Source: Cetobacterium sp. UBA6069 (lineage in GTDB: Bacteria; Fusobacteriota; Fusobacteriia; Fusobacteriales; Fusobacteriaceae). Taken from it: a stretch of DNA of 9,940 nucleotides. Location of the stretch: the NCBI GenBank assembly GCA_002428805.1, contig DIXX01000075.1:1-9940 (forward strand). The letters run 5' to 3'. Both the position numbers and the translations under genes were made by a program. Below are positions 1 to 7,367 of this stretch, in pieces. Within the stretch, counting starts at the first letter, position 1. The number at the start of each line of letters is the position of its first letter. The notes under the pieces were generated by a model, which was given only the letters and a program-made list of their open reading frames with translations, was not told the origin of the DNA and did no database searches.

Positions 1-89
1 TTTTCTGCAAACTTAAATCTTGTTTTCTCAGGACATAACAACAAAAGATGTCGAACAACTTTAAATATTAAATACTGAAGTTTGTACAT
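1..89 (-). CDS. Partial CDS, N-terminus of a probable lipid A biosynthesis (LpxL/HtrB-type) acyltransferase
   Basis: Only the first 29 codons are inside the window; the rest lies off the left edge. The start ATG is at 87-89 and is preceded by a good Shine-Dalgarno (AGGTGA, 98-103, 8 nt spacing) and an extended -10 promoter. The peptide begins MYKLQYLIFKVV and continues with a hydrophobic, basic stretch and then a PEKTRFKFAE-like segment. This hydrophobic anchor followed by a 'P-E-K-x-R-F-x-F' segment resembles the beginning of Kdo2-lipid IVA lauroyl/myristoyl acyltransferases, which add secondary acyl chains to lipid A at the inner membrane. The catalytic HX4D motif is not in view, so the family call rests on resemblance of a short N-terminus only. 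That a protein gene starts here is well supported; the product name is tentative. Confidence 0.5.
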   Translation of the reverse strand, partial: MYKLQYLIFKVVRHLLLLCPEKTRFKFAE

Positions 90-97
90 TTTTTTTA

Positions 98-103
98 TCA
101 CCT
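98..103 (-). promoter_or_regulatory. Ribosome binding site of the left-edge gene
   Basis: On the minus strand this reads AGGTGA. It sits 8 nt before the ATG at 87-89, separated by an A-rich spacer. It decides the start codon of the partial gene at the left edge. Confidence 0.7.
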
Positions 104-125
104 ATCCAATTAGTTTTGCAGATTT

Positions 126-134
126 ATTATATCA
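126..134 (-). promoter_or_regulatory. Extended -10 promoter (TGATATAAT) for the left-edge gene
   Basis: On the minus strand the sequence reads TGATATAAT, a perfect TATAAT (126-131) with a TGN extension. The hexamer 17 nt upstream (149-154, TAGCAT) is a poor -35, as is common for extended -10 promoters. Transcription would start near 119, giving a leader of about 30 nt with the Shine-Dalgarno at 98-103. The promoter lies immediately after the operon terminator at 162-189, so it begins a separate transcription unit. Confidence 0.65.
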
Positions 135-161
135 TAGAATAAGCCGTTATGCTATTCTTAT

Positions 162-189
162 AAAAAAGGGTGAGCTAAGCTCACCCTTT
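162..189 (-). terminator. Intrinsic terminator of the maf-mreB-gatCAB-ldt operon
   Basis: A perfect 11-bp stem (165-175 paired with 179-189, arm AAAGGGTGAGC) encloses a 3-nt loop. On the minus strand it is followed by a run of six T (167-162, the last three of the stem included). It starts only 4 nt after the TAA stop of the L,D-transpeptidase gene (193-195). The opposite flank (plus strand, after 189) lacks a T run beyond the stem, so it is best read as a minus-strand terminator. Confidence 0.92.
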
Positions 190-192
190 CAT

Positions 193-1377
193 TTAAAACA
201 CTATAACCATTACGTTTTCGTCTGGTCTTTGCTCATTTGATTTTCTATTAACTTTCCCATTAGTTACCCAATCGAATAGGAATTTTATGTGTGATTCCAT
301 ATTTCTAATACACTTTCTTGTTCCTTCAACTGTTCCTAATGTTCCATCTTTTTCTCTTAAGAAGAAATCTCTGTTTATATTTTCTTCAAAATTAATTGGT
401 GTTCCGTGGATATAACCTCCACCCGAGAAACGAATTGCATATTTTGCCATTCCAGCTGCATTATTGTACTCATCTCTATATCCCATTTCATATTTTAAAA
501 CTGGAACTATAAAGTAACCTCTAGGAGTCTCAAATCCTAAAGTACTTTCCATACCTGTTTTATTTAATGTATAAGATATTAGTTCCCATCTACCATCGGC
601 ATTTTTTTGGAAAATACCTTGGTTTTCATTTTCTAAATCTATTACAATAACTTTTCTAAAGTTTGCATTTACTGCAGGATATCTAGTTATAGTATTTTTA
701 CTTACTTTCAAAGGCTTCTCTTTTATAGAAAGAGCATTTACAAATACATCATTTCCGCTAACAGATTCTACTGACATAAGTGATCTATCAGGAATATGTA
801 GTGTTTCTCCATTATAAGTTGCTCTAGCATTTTGATCTGCTGAAACTCCATATTTATCTTTTGCTCTATTCATATTCTGATTACTTGGATTTGGAACGTA
901 AGTATTTATAGATACTAACTCTTTTCCTTTTCCAGATTCTGTTTGTAAGAATTCAGATAATTTGTGCACTCTACTATTCATCTCTTCAAATCTAAATTGT
1001 CTTAATGTTACTAGCATCGCTGAAATATATCCTATTACTTTATTTCCTTTACTATCTTTCAGCTCTACTTTATACCATTCATTTCCACTCGATTCAACTT
1101 TCTCTAAAACTTTTAATTTAGTATTGAATGGAAATCTTACAATCTCTTTAGAATAAATTGACGAATCCTGTCTTATTGGAGCATCAACACTCTTTATAAA
1201 AACATAGTTTAAATATTCCGGCTCAGCTTCGTTGTTCATTATATTTACGTGAACACTCATTGGTATTATGTTTTCATATTTTTGTTTTACTGTTTTAGCA
1301 ACCGCATGCGCTGGTTGTGTTAAAAAAGTAAGACCAAATACCATAATCCCTAAAGAGATCAATTTGCTTTTTTTCAT
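193..1377 (-). CDS. Exported L,D-transpeptidase with SH3b domain (YkuD family)
   Basis: The 394-aa product is predicted to act on peptidoglycan outside the inner membrane. L,D-transpeptidases use a cysteine to cross-link stem peptides or attach proteins to them. Residues 1-25 form a signal peptide (basic start, hydrophobic core, cleavage after AHA). Residues about 55-125 look like a bacterial SH3 domain ('API R-Q-D-S' start, 'EWYKVE' and 'GYIS' strands). Residues about 240-371 match the YkuD catalytic domain: TPRGYFIVP, then GGYIHGTP with His324, then the segment GTRKCIRN with the presumed nucleophile Cys356 and Arg358. The usual S-x-G-C-[IV]-R is altered here, with Lys355 in place of the glycine just before the cysteine. 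Residues 130-235 are unassigned. The start ATG follows an AGGTGGG Shine-Dalgarno that overlaps the gatB stop codon, and the gene is the last in the operon. The function is well supported; the exact substrate stem peptide is not. Confidence 0.88.
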   Translation of the reverse strand: MKKSKLISLGIMVFGLTFLTQPAHAVAKTVKQKYENIIPMSVHVNIMNNEAEPEYLNYVFIKSVDAPIRQDSSIYSKEIVRFPFNTKLKVLEKVESSGNEWYKVELKDSKGNKVIGYISAMLVTLRQFRFEEMNSRVHKLSEFLQTESGKGKELVSINTYVPNPSNQNMNRAKDKYGVSADQNARATYNGETLHIPDRSLMSVESVSGNDVFVNALSIKEKPLKVSKNTITRYPAVNANFRKVIVIDLENENQGIFQKNADGRWELISYTLNKTGMESTLGFETPRGYFIVPVLKYEMGYRDEYNNAAGMAKYAIRFSGGGYIHGTPINFEENINRDFFLREKDGTLGTVEGTRKCIRNMESHIKFLFDWVTNGKVNRKSNEQRPDENVMVIVF

Positions 1378-1388
1378 TTATAACCCAC

Positions 1389-2834
1389 CTATTTTAATTT
1401 CGATTCCATTAGGTCTGTTACTATCTTAGGATTTGCTTTTCCTTTCGATAATTTCATAACCTGTCCTATTAACCCTTTTAAAACTCTTGGCTTTCTTCCT
1501 TCGTCAGAGTTTTTAAAGTCCTCTACCATCTTAGGATTATCTGCTAGCACTTGATCTACTATCCCTTCAATCTCTCCTAAGTCAACAACTTGAACCATTC
1601 CTTCCTCTTTTACTATAACTTCTGGATCTCTACTATCATTTAATTTAATAGTAAATAATTCTTTAGCTATTTTAGAAGATATTACATCTTTTTGAATTAA
1701 GTTTATAATTTTTCCTAAATCTTCAGACGAAATTTTTGATTCCTCTATTGTTTTACCACTTTCTTTTAAATCTCTTAAAACTTCTGTCATTATCCAGTTT
1801 GAAGATAATTTTGGATTATTTGTTACTGATACTACTCTTTCAAAATAATCTGCTAACTCTATCTCATCAGTTAAAATATTTGCATCATATACCGGTAATC
1901 CATAAACCTCTTCAAATCTTTTTAACTTAGCTATTTTTGATTCAGGCATTAAAGCTTTAACTCTTTCAATCTCTGAATCTTTAATTATAAGTCTTGGTAA
2001 ATCTGGCTCTGCAAAGTATCTATAATCCATTGCATCCTCTTTACTTCTCATAATTCTTGTAACTTGAGCATCATCATCCCATAGTCTAGTTTCTTGGTCG
2101 ATTGTTTCTCCGTTTTCAATAGCTTCGATCTGTCTTCCAATTTCATAGTCTATAGCTCTTGCAACAGCTTTAAATGAATTCAGATTTTTTACTTCTACTC
2201 TTGTTCCAAAAACTTTACTTCCTTTTTCCATAACAGATATATTAGCATCACATCTTAAAGATCCTAATTCCATCGAAACATCACTTATTCCAGTATACTT
2301 TATAGTGCTCTTTAAAAGGTTTAAGTACTCATAAGCTTCTTCAGACGTTCTTAAATCTGGCTCAGATATAATCTCTAAAAGAGGCATAGAAGCTCTATTA
2401 AAGTTTATTAATGATTCAGATCCAGCATGGATTGATTTTCCTGCATCTTCTTCTATTTGAATTCTTGTAATCCCAACTCTTAACTCTCTTCCTGAATTTA
2501 ACTTAACATCTAAATGTCCTTTTTCACAGTAAGGCTTTTCAAATTGAGTTATTTGATAGTTCTTAGGTGTATCTGGATAGAAGTAGTTCTTTCTATCAAA
2601 ACCACTTATATTATTTATATTGCAATTTAAAGCTAATGCTGCTTTTACTGCATATTCTACTACTGTTTTATTTAGTTTTGGTAACGCTCCTGGATGCCCT
2701 AAACATATTGGACATGTATGTGTATTTGTTGGTGAATTATCATAGTCTGCACTACATCCACACCATACTTTCGTTCCTGTTTTTAATTGAAGGTGTACTT
2801 CAAGTCCTATTACAGATTCCCATTGTCTCGCCAT
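1389..2834 (-). CDS. gatB: Aspartyl/glutamyl-tRNA(Asn/Gln) amidotransferase subunit B
   Basis: GatB is the tRNA-binding and kinase subunit of GatCAB, which activates Glu-tRNA-Gln (or Asp-tRNA-Asn) with ATP and passes it ammonia from GatA. The 481-aa protein is full length for the family. The N-terminus (WESVIGLEVHLQL) is the family hallmark. A Cys25-x-Cys27 ... Cys41-x-x-Cys44 set matches the zinc site seen in many GatB proteins, and GHPGALPKLN follows. The catalytic cradle runs to roughly residue 300, with HAGSES, FNRASMPLLEI and ISEPDLR segments. The C-terminal YqeY-like helical domain covers about 330-478 and ends in a typical GQVMKLSKGKANP stretch. The ATG overlaps the gatA stop by one base (TAATG), which suggests translational coupling and fixed subunit ratios. 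The stop is TAG. Confidence 0.97.
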   Translation of the reverse strand: MARQWESVIGLEVHLQLKTGTKVWCGCSADYDNSPTNTHTCPICLGHPGALPKLNKTVVEYAVKAALALNCNINNISGFDRKNYFYPDTPKNYQITQFEKPYCEKGHLDVKLNSGRELRVGITRIQIEEDAGKSIHAGSESLINFNRASMPLLEIISEPDLRTSEEAYEYLNLLKSTIKYTGISDVSMELGSLRCDANISVMEKGSKVFGTRVEVKNLNSFKAVARAIDYEIGRQIEAIENGETIDQETRLWDDDAQVTRIMRSKEDAMDYRYFAEPDLPRLIIKDSEIERVKALMPESKIAKLKRFEEVYGLPVYDANILTDEIELADYFERVVSVTNNPKLSSNWIMTEVLRDLKESGKTIEESKISSEDLGKIINLIQKDVISSKIAKELFTIKLNDSRDPEVIVKEEGMVQVVDLGEIEGIVDQVLADNPKMVEDFKNSDEGRKPRVLKGLIGQVMKLSKGKANPKIVTDLMESKLK

Positions 2835-4279
2835 TACACTCTCTCCTTTATCGCTTTTTCAAAAGCATCTCCTGCTTTTAAGATATCTTTTTCTCCAAAT
2901 GCTCTTCCTAATAGTTGGATTCCAACCGGTAATCCTTCAGTCATTCCTGCTGGAATTGAAATTCCTGGAATCCCTGCTAAATTTGCTGGTATTGTAAAGA
3001 TATCCTCTAAGTATAATTCCACTGGTGATTTTTTAGCATCTAATCTAAAAGCAGGTCCTGGTGTTACTGGCGTGAATATAATATCAACTTTTTCAAAAGC
3101 CTTATCAAAATCATCTTTAATTAATCTTCTAATTTTTTGAGCTTTCTTGAAATATGCGTCAAAGAATCCAGCACTTAAAACATATGTTCCTATCATAATT
3201 CTTCTCTTAACTTCGTCTCCAAACCCTTCACTTCTTGACTTAATGTATAACTCATCTATGTTAGTTGCATTAGTCGTTCTATGCCCATATCTTATTCCAT
3301 CGAATCTTGCTAAGTTAGAACTTGCCTCTGCTGGTGCTAATACATAGTATGTTGGTGCTGCATATTTTGTATGTGGTAATGATATCTCTACAATTTCTGC
3401 ACCTAGTGATTTGAACGTTTCTAAAGCTTCGTCTACAACCTTTTTTACTCCTGGATTTAGTCCCTCTATAAAATACTCTTTCGGAACGCCTATCTTCATT
3501 CCTTTAATATCTCCAGTTAAATAATCTAGGTAGTTTGGAACTTCAATCTCTTCAACTGTTGAATCATAATCATCTGCTCCAGAAAGTACATTTAAGCTTA
3601 AAGCTACATCTTTAACTGTTTTTGCAAATGGTCCAATTTGATCTAATGATGAAGCAAAAGCCATAAGTCCATATCTTGAAACTCTTCCATATGTTGGTTT
3701 TAATCCTACAACTCCACAGAATGCAGCTGGTTGTCTTATACTTCCTCCAGTATCAGATCCTAAAGAGATAAAACATTGATTTGCAGCAACTGAAGTTGCT
3801 CCTCCTCCACTACTTCCTCCAGGAACTCTTTCTAAATCCCATGGATTTTTTGTAGTTCTTTCATATGCTGACGTTGTTGTTGTTGATCCCATCGCAAATT
3901 CATCCATATTTGTTTTTCCAATTATTATAGCATCTGCTTCTTTTAATTTTTTTACAACTGTAGCGTCATAGATACCTTCATATCCCTCTAAAATTTTTGA
4001 TGCTGATTGAGATGGCTCTCCTATAGAAACCATATTATCTTTTATAGCAACTGGAACTCCTGCTAAACTTCCAACTTTTTCACCATTTTGTATCTTTCTA
4101 TCAACTTCTCTAGCTTCTTCTAAAGCTTTTTCTTTTCTTAAAGATACAAAACTTCCTATCTCTTTATCAGTTTCTTCTATTCTATCAAAAATAGCTGTAA
4201 CAACCTCTTCAGATGTTAGCTCTTTATTCAATATTTTCTCTTTTATTTCAAAAGCTGTTAACTCATATATTTTTTTCAC
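2834..4279 (-). CDS. gatA: Glutamyl-tRNA(Gln) amidotransferase subunit A (amidase), GTG start
   Basis: GatA hydrolyses glutamine to give ammonia for GatB. The 481-aa protein is a full-length amidase-signature enzyme. The Ser-cis-Ser-Lys triad is visible: Lys80 in AIKDN, the cis-Ser in GGSSGG (156-157) and the nucleophile Ser180 in GSDTGGSIRQPA. The GKTNMDEFAMGS segment (121-132) and the PTYGRVSRYG segment (195-204) are typical of GatA. The initiation codon is GTG at 4277-4279, not ATG. It is supported by a strong Shine-Dalgarno (AGAGGAGG, 8 nt spacing), by the N-terminus aligning with the family (short lead then 'YELTAFEIKEKI'), and by the lack of an in-frame ATG nearby. The gene follows gatC by 18 nt and overlaps gatB by 1 nt. 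Confidence 0.97.
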   Translation of the reverse strand: MKKIYELTAFEIKEKILNKELTSEEVVTAIFDRIEETDKEIGSFVSLRKEKALEEAREVDRKIQNGEKVGSLAGVPVAIKDNMVSIGEPSQSASKILEGYEGIYDATVVKKLKEADAIIIGKTNMDEFAMGSTTTTSAYERTTKNPWDLERVPGGSSGGGATSVAANQCFISLGSDTGGSIRQPAAFCGVVGLKPTYGRVSRYGLMAFASSLDQIGPFAKTVKDVALSLNVLSGADDYDSTVEEIEVPNYLDYLTGDIKGMKIGVPKEYFIEGLNPGVKKVVDEALETFKSLGAEIVEISLPHTKYAAPTYYVLAPAEASSNLARFDGIRYGHRTTNATNIDELYIKSRSEGFGDEVKRRIMIGTYVLSAGFFDAYFKKAQKIRRLIKDDFDKAFEKVDIIFTPVTPGPAFRLDAKKSPVELYLEDIFTIPANLAGIPGISIPAGMTEGLPVGIQLLGRAFGEKDILKAGDAFEKAIKERV

Positions 4280-4297
4280 AGAAAAATCCTCCTCTTA

Positions 4298-4588
4298 TTA
4301 TTCTCCAACTACCTTTGGTACTATTAGTGATCCATCTTCTGAAGCAGGGGCATTTTTCATAGCCTCTTCTGATGTTAGTGATTCTTTTATTATATCTTCT
4401 CTCAGTTTCACTCCATTTTCATGAACCTGTACTAATGGTTGTACATCATCAGTATTTATCTCTCCTAAAACATCTATATAATCTAAAATGTTATTTAGGT
4501 CTGCTTGGAATCTTACAATCTCCTCTTCATTGAATTCTAATCTCGCTAATTTAGCTACATTAAGAACCTCTTCTCTTGTTAAAGACAT
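4298..4588 (-). CDS. gatC: Glutamyl-tRNA(Gln) amidotransferase subunit C
   Basis: GatC is the small subunit that wraps around the GatA/GatB interface and stabilises the amidotransferase. The 96-aa product has the usual family length and pattern. It starts with a 'REEVLNVAKLARLEFNEEEI' helix pair, has a central 'LNNILDYIDVLGEINTDDVQPL' segment, and ends with 'NAPASEDGSLIVPKVV', where the family usually has A-P...G-x-F-x-V-P-x-V. The ATG has a clean AGGAGG seven bases upstream. The order gatC-gatA-gatB is the common bacterial arrangement. All three subunits are intact, so the organism can make Gln-tRNA-Gln and/or Asn-tRNA-Asn by the indirect route. Confidence 0.96.
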   Translation of the reverse strand: MSLTREEVLNVAKLARLEFNEEEIVRFQADLNNILDYIDVLGEINTDDVQPLVQVHENGVKLREDIIKESLTSEEAMKNAPASEDGSLIVPKVVGE

Positions 4589-4607
4589 CTATTTTCCTCC
4601 TGTATTT

Positions 4608-5321
4608 CTATAATGATTTTAAATATTTTATCTCTTGTGATGTTAACTTTCTATATTTTCCTGATTCTAGATCTCCTAGATTTATCTTTCCAATAGCATC
4701 TCTTCTTAAGTACATTACCGCATGCTTAACTGCATCAAACATTCTTCTAACTTGACGATTTTTTCCTTCTCTTATTGCAATTATAACTTCACTTTTTCCA
4801 CCAGCTCTTTTTAATATTTTTGTTTTAGCTGGTAGTGTTGGTCCATCCTCTAAAATTATTCCTTTTGCTAATCTTGAAAGGTCTTTATCTCTGATCTCAC
4901 CCTTTACAATTGCGAAGTATTCCTTATAAACTTCACCTTTTGGATGAATAACCTTATTGAAGATATCTCCATCGTTAGTTAAAATTATAGCTCCCTCTGT
5001 ATCCGCATCTAATCTTCCAATTGGATATAGTCTCTCTTTTGAATCTATTAAATCTGTTACTGTTTTTCTTCCTCTATCATCTTTTGAAGCACTTAATACA
5101 CCTTTTGGCTTATTAAGTAAGAAGTAAACCTTACCTTCTGATTTTGGTTTTTCAAACAGCTTTCCTTTTATGTATATCTTATCTGCATCAGTAACTTTTT
5201 GGCCAGGTGTTGTGTCCTTTCCATTTACTTTTATATCTCCATTTTCAATAAGTTTGTCGATATCTCTTCTTGACGCGTATCCATTTTGAGCTAGATACTT
5301 ATTTATTCTCATCGGTTCCAT
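4608..5321 (-). CDS. rluB: 23S rRNA pseudouridine synthase, RluB/RsuA family
   Basis: The 237-aa protein is predicted to isomerise a uridine in rRNA to pseudouridine. Residues 4-50 form an S4 RNA-binding domain (MRINKYLAQNGYASRRDIDKL). The synthase core runs from about 65 to 205. It carries the catalytic motif GRLDADTEGAIILTNDGD, with the nucleophile Asp105, and the family signature REGKNRQVRRMF (184-195). S4 domain plus this core defines the RsuA/RluB/E/F family. The neighbourhood with scpB is the one typical of RluB (23S rRNA, U2605 region in E. coli), but RsuA-type specificity cannot be excluded. The start at 5321 has an AAGGAGAG Shine-Dalgarno; Met4 at 5312 is a possible alternative start. 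The 5' end overlaps scpB by 23 nt in another frame. Confidence 0.88.
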   Translation of the reverse strand: MEPMRINKYLAQNGYASRRDIDKLIENGDIKVNGKDTTPGQKVTDADKIYIKGKLFEKPKSEGKVYFLLNKPKGVLSASKDDRGRKTVTDLIDSKERLYPIGRLDADTEGAIILTNDGDIFNKVIHPKGEVYKEYFAIVKGEIRDKDLSRLAKGIILEDGPTLPAKTKILKRAGGKSEVIIAIREGKNRQVRRMFDAVKHAVMYLRRDAIGKINLGDLESGKYRKLTSQEIKYLKSL

Positions 5322-5850
5322 TTAATCTCTCCTTCATTATTTCATATTGTGGTAGTTCTTCCACTGTTGAGATTCCTAAGTACCCTAAAAATTTATCAGT
5401 TACTTCATATAAATTCGGTTTCCCTATTGCCTGTTTTTTCCCACATACTCTTACAAATTTTCTTTCTTCTAATGTTTGAATAACTCTATCTGTTGATACT
5501 CCTCTTACCGCTTCAATCTCACTTTTTGTTATGGGCTGACGGTAAGCAATTATTGATAGTGTCTCTAATCCTGCATTTGATAGTTTTTTAGGTTTTACAT
5601 CTTGCTTAAAATATAAGTTTACTATCTCTCCACATCTAGGATTTGTTATTAGGTAAACAACCTCTTCATCAATCTCTAAATTTATTCCTGTATTAAAACG
5701 TTCCACTTTCAAAACTTCTAATATTTCTAAAATTTTCTCTATTGAAACAGAGAAAAACTTACTTAAATCTCTTACCTTTATCTCTTCTCCACCTAATAAA
5801 AGTATTGATTCTATCTGTTCTTTTATTCCAATGTTGTTGTTGCTTGTCAT
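5299..5850 (-). CDS. scpB: Segregation and condensation protein B
   Basis: ScpB is the winged-helix subunit of the SMC-ScpAB condensin that helps organise and separate chromosomes. The 183-aa product has the family's length. It has a first winged-helix unit (about 8-80, starting 'KEQIESILLLGGEEIKV') and a very typical second one (90-160), with LSNAGLETLSIIAYRQPIT, IEAVRGVSTDRVIQTLEER and IGKPNLYEVTDKFLGYLGI. The ATG overlaps the stop of the upstream 502-codon gene as ATGA (5847-5850), and the 3' end overlaps rluB, so translation of the three genes is probably coupled. The partner gene scpA, which often lies just upstream of scpB, is not in this window. Confidence 0.95.
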   Translation of the reverse strand: MTSNNNIGIKEQIESILLLGGEEIKVRDLSKFFSVSIEKILEILEVLKVERFNTGINLEIDEEVVYLITNPRCGEIVNLYFKQDVKPKKLSNAGLETLSIIAYRQPITKSEIEAVRGVSTDRVIQTLEERKFVRVCGKKQAIGKPNLYEVTDKFLGYLGISTVEELPQYEIMKERLNGTDENK

Positions 5851-7355
5851 ATTAATCCCCTATAATGAATATTTTCTAAATATAAAAATATTTCATCTAG
5901 TTCAAGTTGATTATAATTTTCTTTAAAATTAATGAAATAATCTATTTTGTAAAATATCTTATCACTTTGGACTAAATAATTATTTTTATAAAGTAAAATT
6001 GCTAATTCTAAGGTTGCAATTCTATCAACTGTTCCATTATTTTCTAAAACCCCTAAAGAATTATCAATTTTTTCTAATAAATAACTAATGTTTTTTTCTT
6101 TATCAGATCTATCTAAAATATCTAAATATTTTAAATATTCATATTTTTTTATATTCCCATTGTCATTTAAAATTTCTTTTCTTACTTTTTGAACTATCTC
6201 TTTTTTTATTAAAAAAGAATCCTTATAGATTAATTGGACTAAATTTAATCTTTCTAATTCTAATAAAAAATCATAAAATAAAATACTGTTATCCAGCCAT
6301 TCTCCCTCTTTATTTGAAATACTTCTATATGATTCTTCTATATCTTTCCGAATCTTTTCTATATTTTCAGTTATGAGTTTCTTATCAAGCTGTTCTCCCT
6401 TTAAATTTAATAATTTTAAATTATAATAATACGAATAAATATTTTGAATATAATCATATTTATTAAAATTAAATTTAGGAATTTCATTCTTTCTATTTAA
6501 TATAACATTTAAATACAGTACTTTCAATTGCCTTATGTACTCTAGTCTACTCGTGTTCATAATCAAACTACTTTGAGCATATTTATTAGAGGAAATTAGA
6601 TAAAAGTTTTTTATCTGGTTAACTATATTCTTTCTTAAGAATCTATATTTTTCTTCAAATTTTTTCCAAAAGAGAATCTCTTCATTTAAAATCTCATTGA
6701 AATTTTGTTTAGAAAATTTAGGATTTTCTTCAGTTAAGCTTATTTTTAAAAGATCACTATTTTTATGATTAGAAATCTCTTTAACTAAATAAACTCTCTC
6801 ATCTAACTCTTTTAGCAATGTTGTTTGAAGTGTTTTCACTTTAAAATCCTCAAAATTTCTTTCCGTGGCAACTAACAGCTCAGAATTATCCTCTTTAAAT
6901 ATATTTAATGTTCCATATTTATAATAGGTATCTCTATTTTCAATATTTATATTTTTTATTAATGGTGAAAGCTTATAAACTAATTTATATGGCTTTTTTA
7001 AACCCATACGCTCTAAGTTTGTATAAATATATATATTATTTTTATCTTTATTAGATAGTATAATATACGTTTCTATTATCTCATTATTTAAAAAATACTT
7101 CATATAGAAAATATTCTTACCGTTCTGGAACTTTGTTTCTGTATAGTAGTTTCTAGCTTTATAGACTTTGTAATCTGTAATTAATAACAACTGCAAATTT
7201 GATAAAATATCTCTTTCGTTCTCATTTTTACTGACAATATTTTTTAAAATGTTATTTTCGCCATCATAAAAAAGAGCTATCTCACCATTGGTGATGAGAT
7301 AGTCTGCTCTCAATATTGAAGTTATAAATAAAAGTAATACTACGACTTTTTTCAT
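5847..7355 (-). CDS. Exported protein of unknown function, 502 aa
   Basis: I do not recognise this protein with certainty. Residues 1-17 form a signal peptide (MKK, a Val/Leu-rich core, cleavage after LRA); there is no lipobox cysteine, so a soluble periplasmic protein is likely. Residues 18-230 look beta-rich ('YLITNGEIALFYD', 'NIYIYTNLERMG'). From about 230 onward the protein is almost wholly helical and rich in Lys, Glu, Asn, Ile and Tyr. A beta domain followed by a long helical domain recalls the plan of GH15/GH65-type (alpha/alpha)6 proteins, but I see no catalytic glutamates or signature, so this is speculative. The gene is more AT-rich than its neighbours (some 60-base stretches hold only 6-8 G+C). 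It sits 12 nt after mreB with its own GAGGGA Shine-Dalgarno, and its stop overlaps the scpB start. The context suggests an envelope role. Confidence 0.85.
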   Translation of the reverse strand: MKKVVVLLLFITSILRADYLITNGEIALFYDGENNILKNIVSKNENERDILSNLQLLLITDYKVYKARNYYTETKFQNGKNIFYMKYFLNNEIIETYIILSNKDKNNIYIYTNLERMGLKKPYKLVYKLSPLIKNINIENRDTYYKYGTLNIFKEDNSELLVATERNFEDFKVKTLQTTLLKELDERVYLVKEISNHKNSDLLKISLTEENPKFSKQNFNEILNEEILFWKKFEEKYRFLRKNIVNQIKNFYLISSNKYAQSSLIMNTSRLEYIRQLKVLYLNVILNRKNEIPKFNFNKYDYIQNIYSYYYNLKLLNLKGEQLDKKLITENIEKIRKDIEESYRSISNKEGEWLDNSILFYDFLLELERLNLVQLIYKDSFLIKKEIVQKVRKEILNDNGNIKKYEYLKYLDILDRSDKEKNISYLLEKIDNSLGVLENNGTVDRIATLELAILLYKNNYLVQSDKIFYKIDYFINFKENYNQLELDEIFLYLENIHYRGLI

Positions 7356-7367
7356 AAGTCCCTCTTT

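Noticed and set aside
2567..3140. Overlapping plus-strand open frames antisense to gatB and gatA
   Set aside because: They lie wholly within well-conserved minus-strand genes, lack convincing ribosome binding sites and encode low-complexity Leu/Tyr/Ser-rich peptides of the kind produced by reading an AT-rich gene backwards.
5847..7355. Reading the 502-aa protein as MreC, ScpA or a functional glycosidase
   Set aside because: It has a cleavable signal peptide instead of an MreC-type single anchor plus coiled coil, no kleisin motifs, and no visible catalytic residues of a glycoside hydrolase family.
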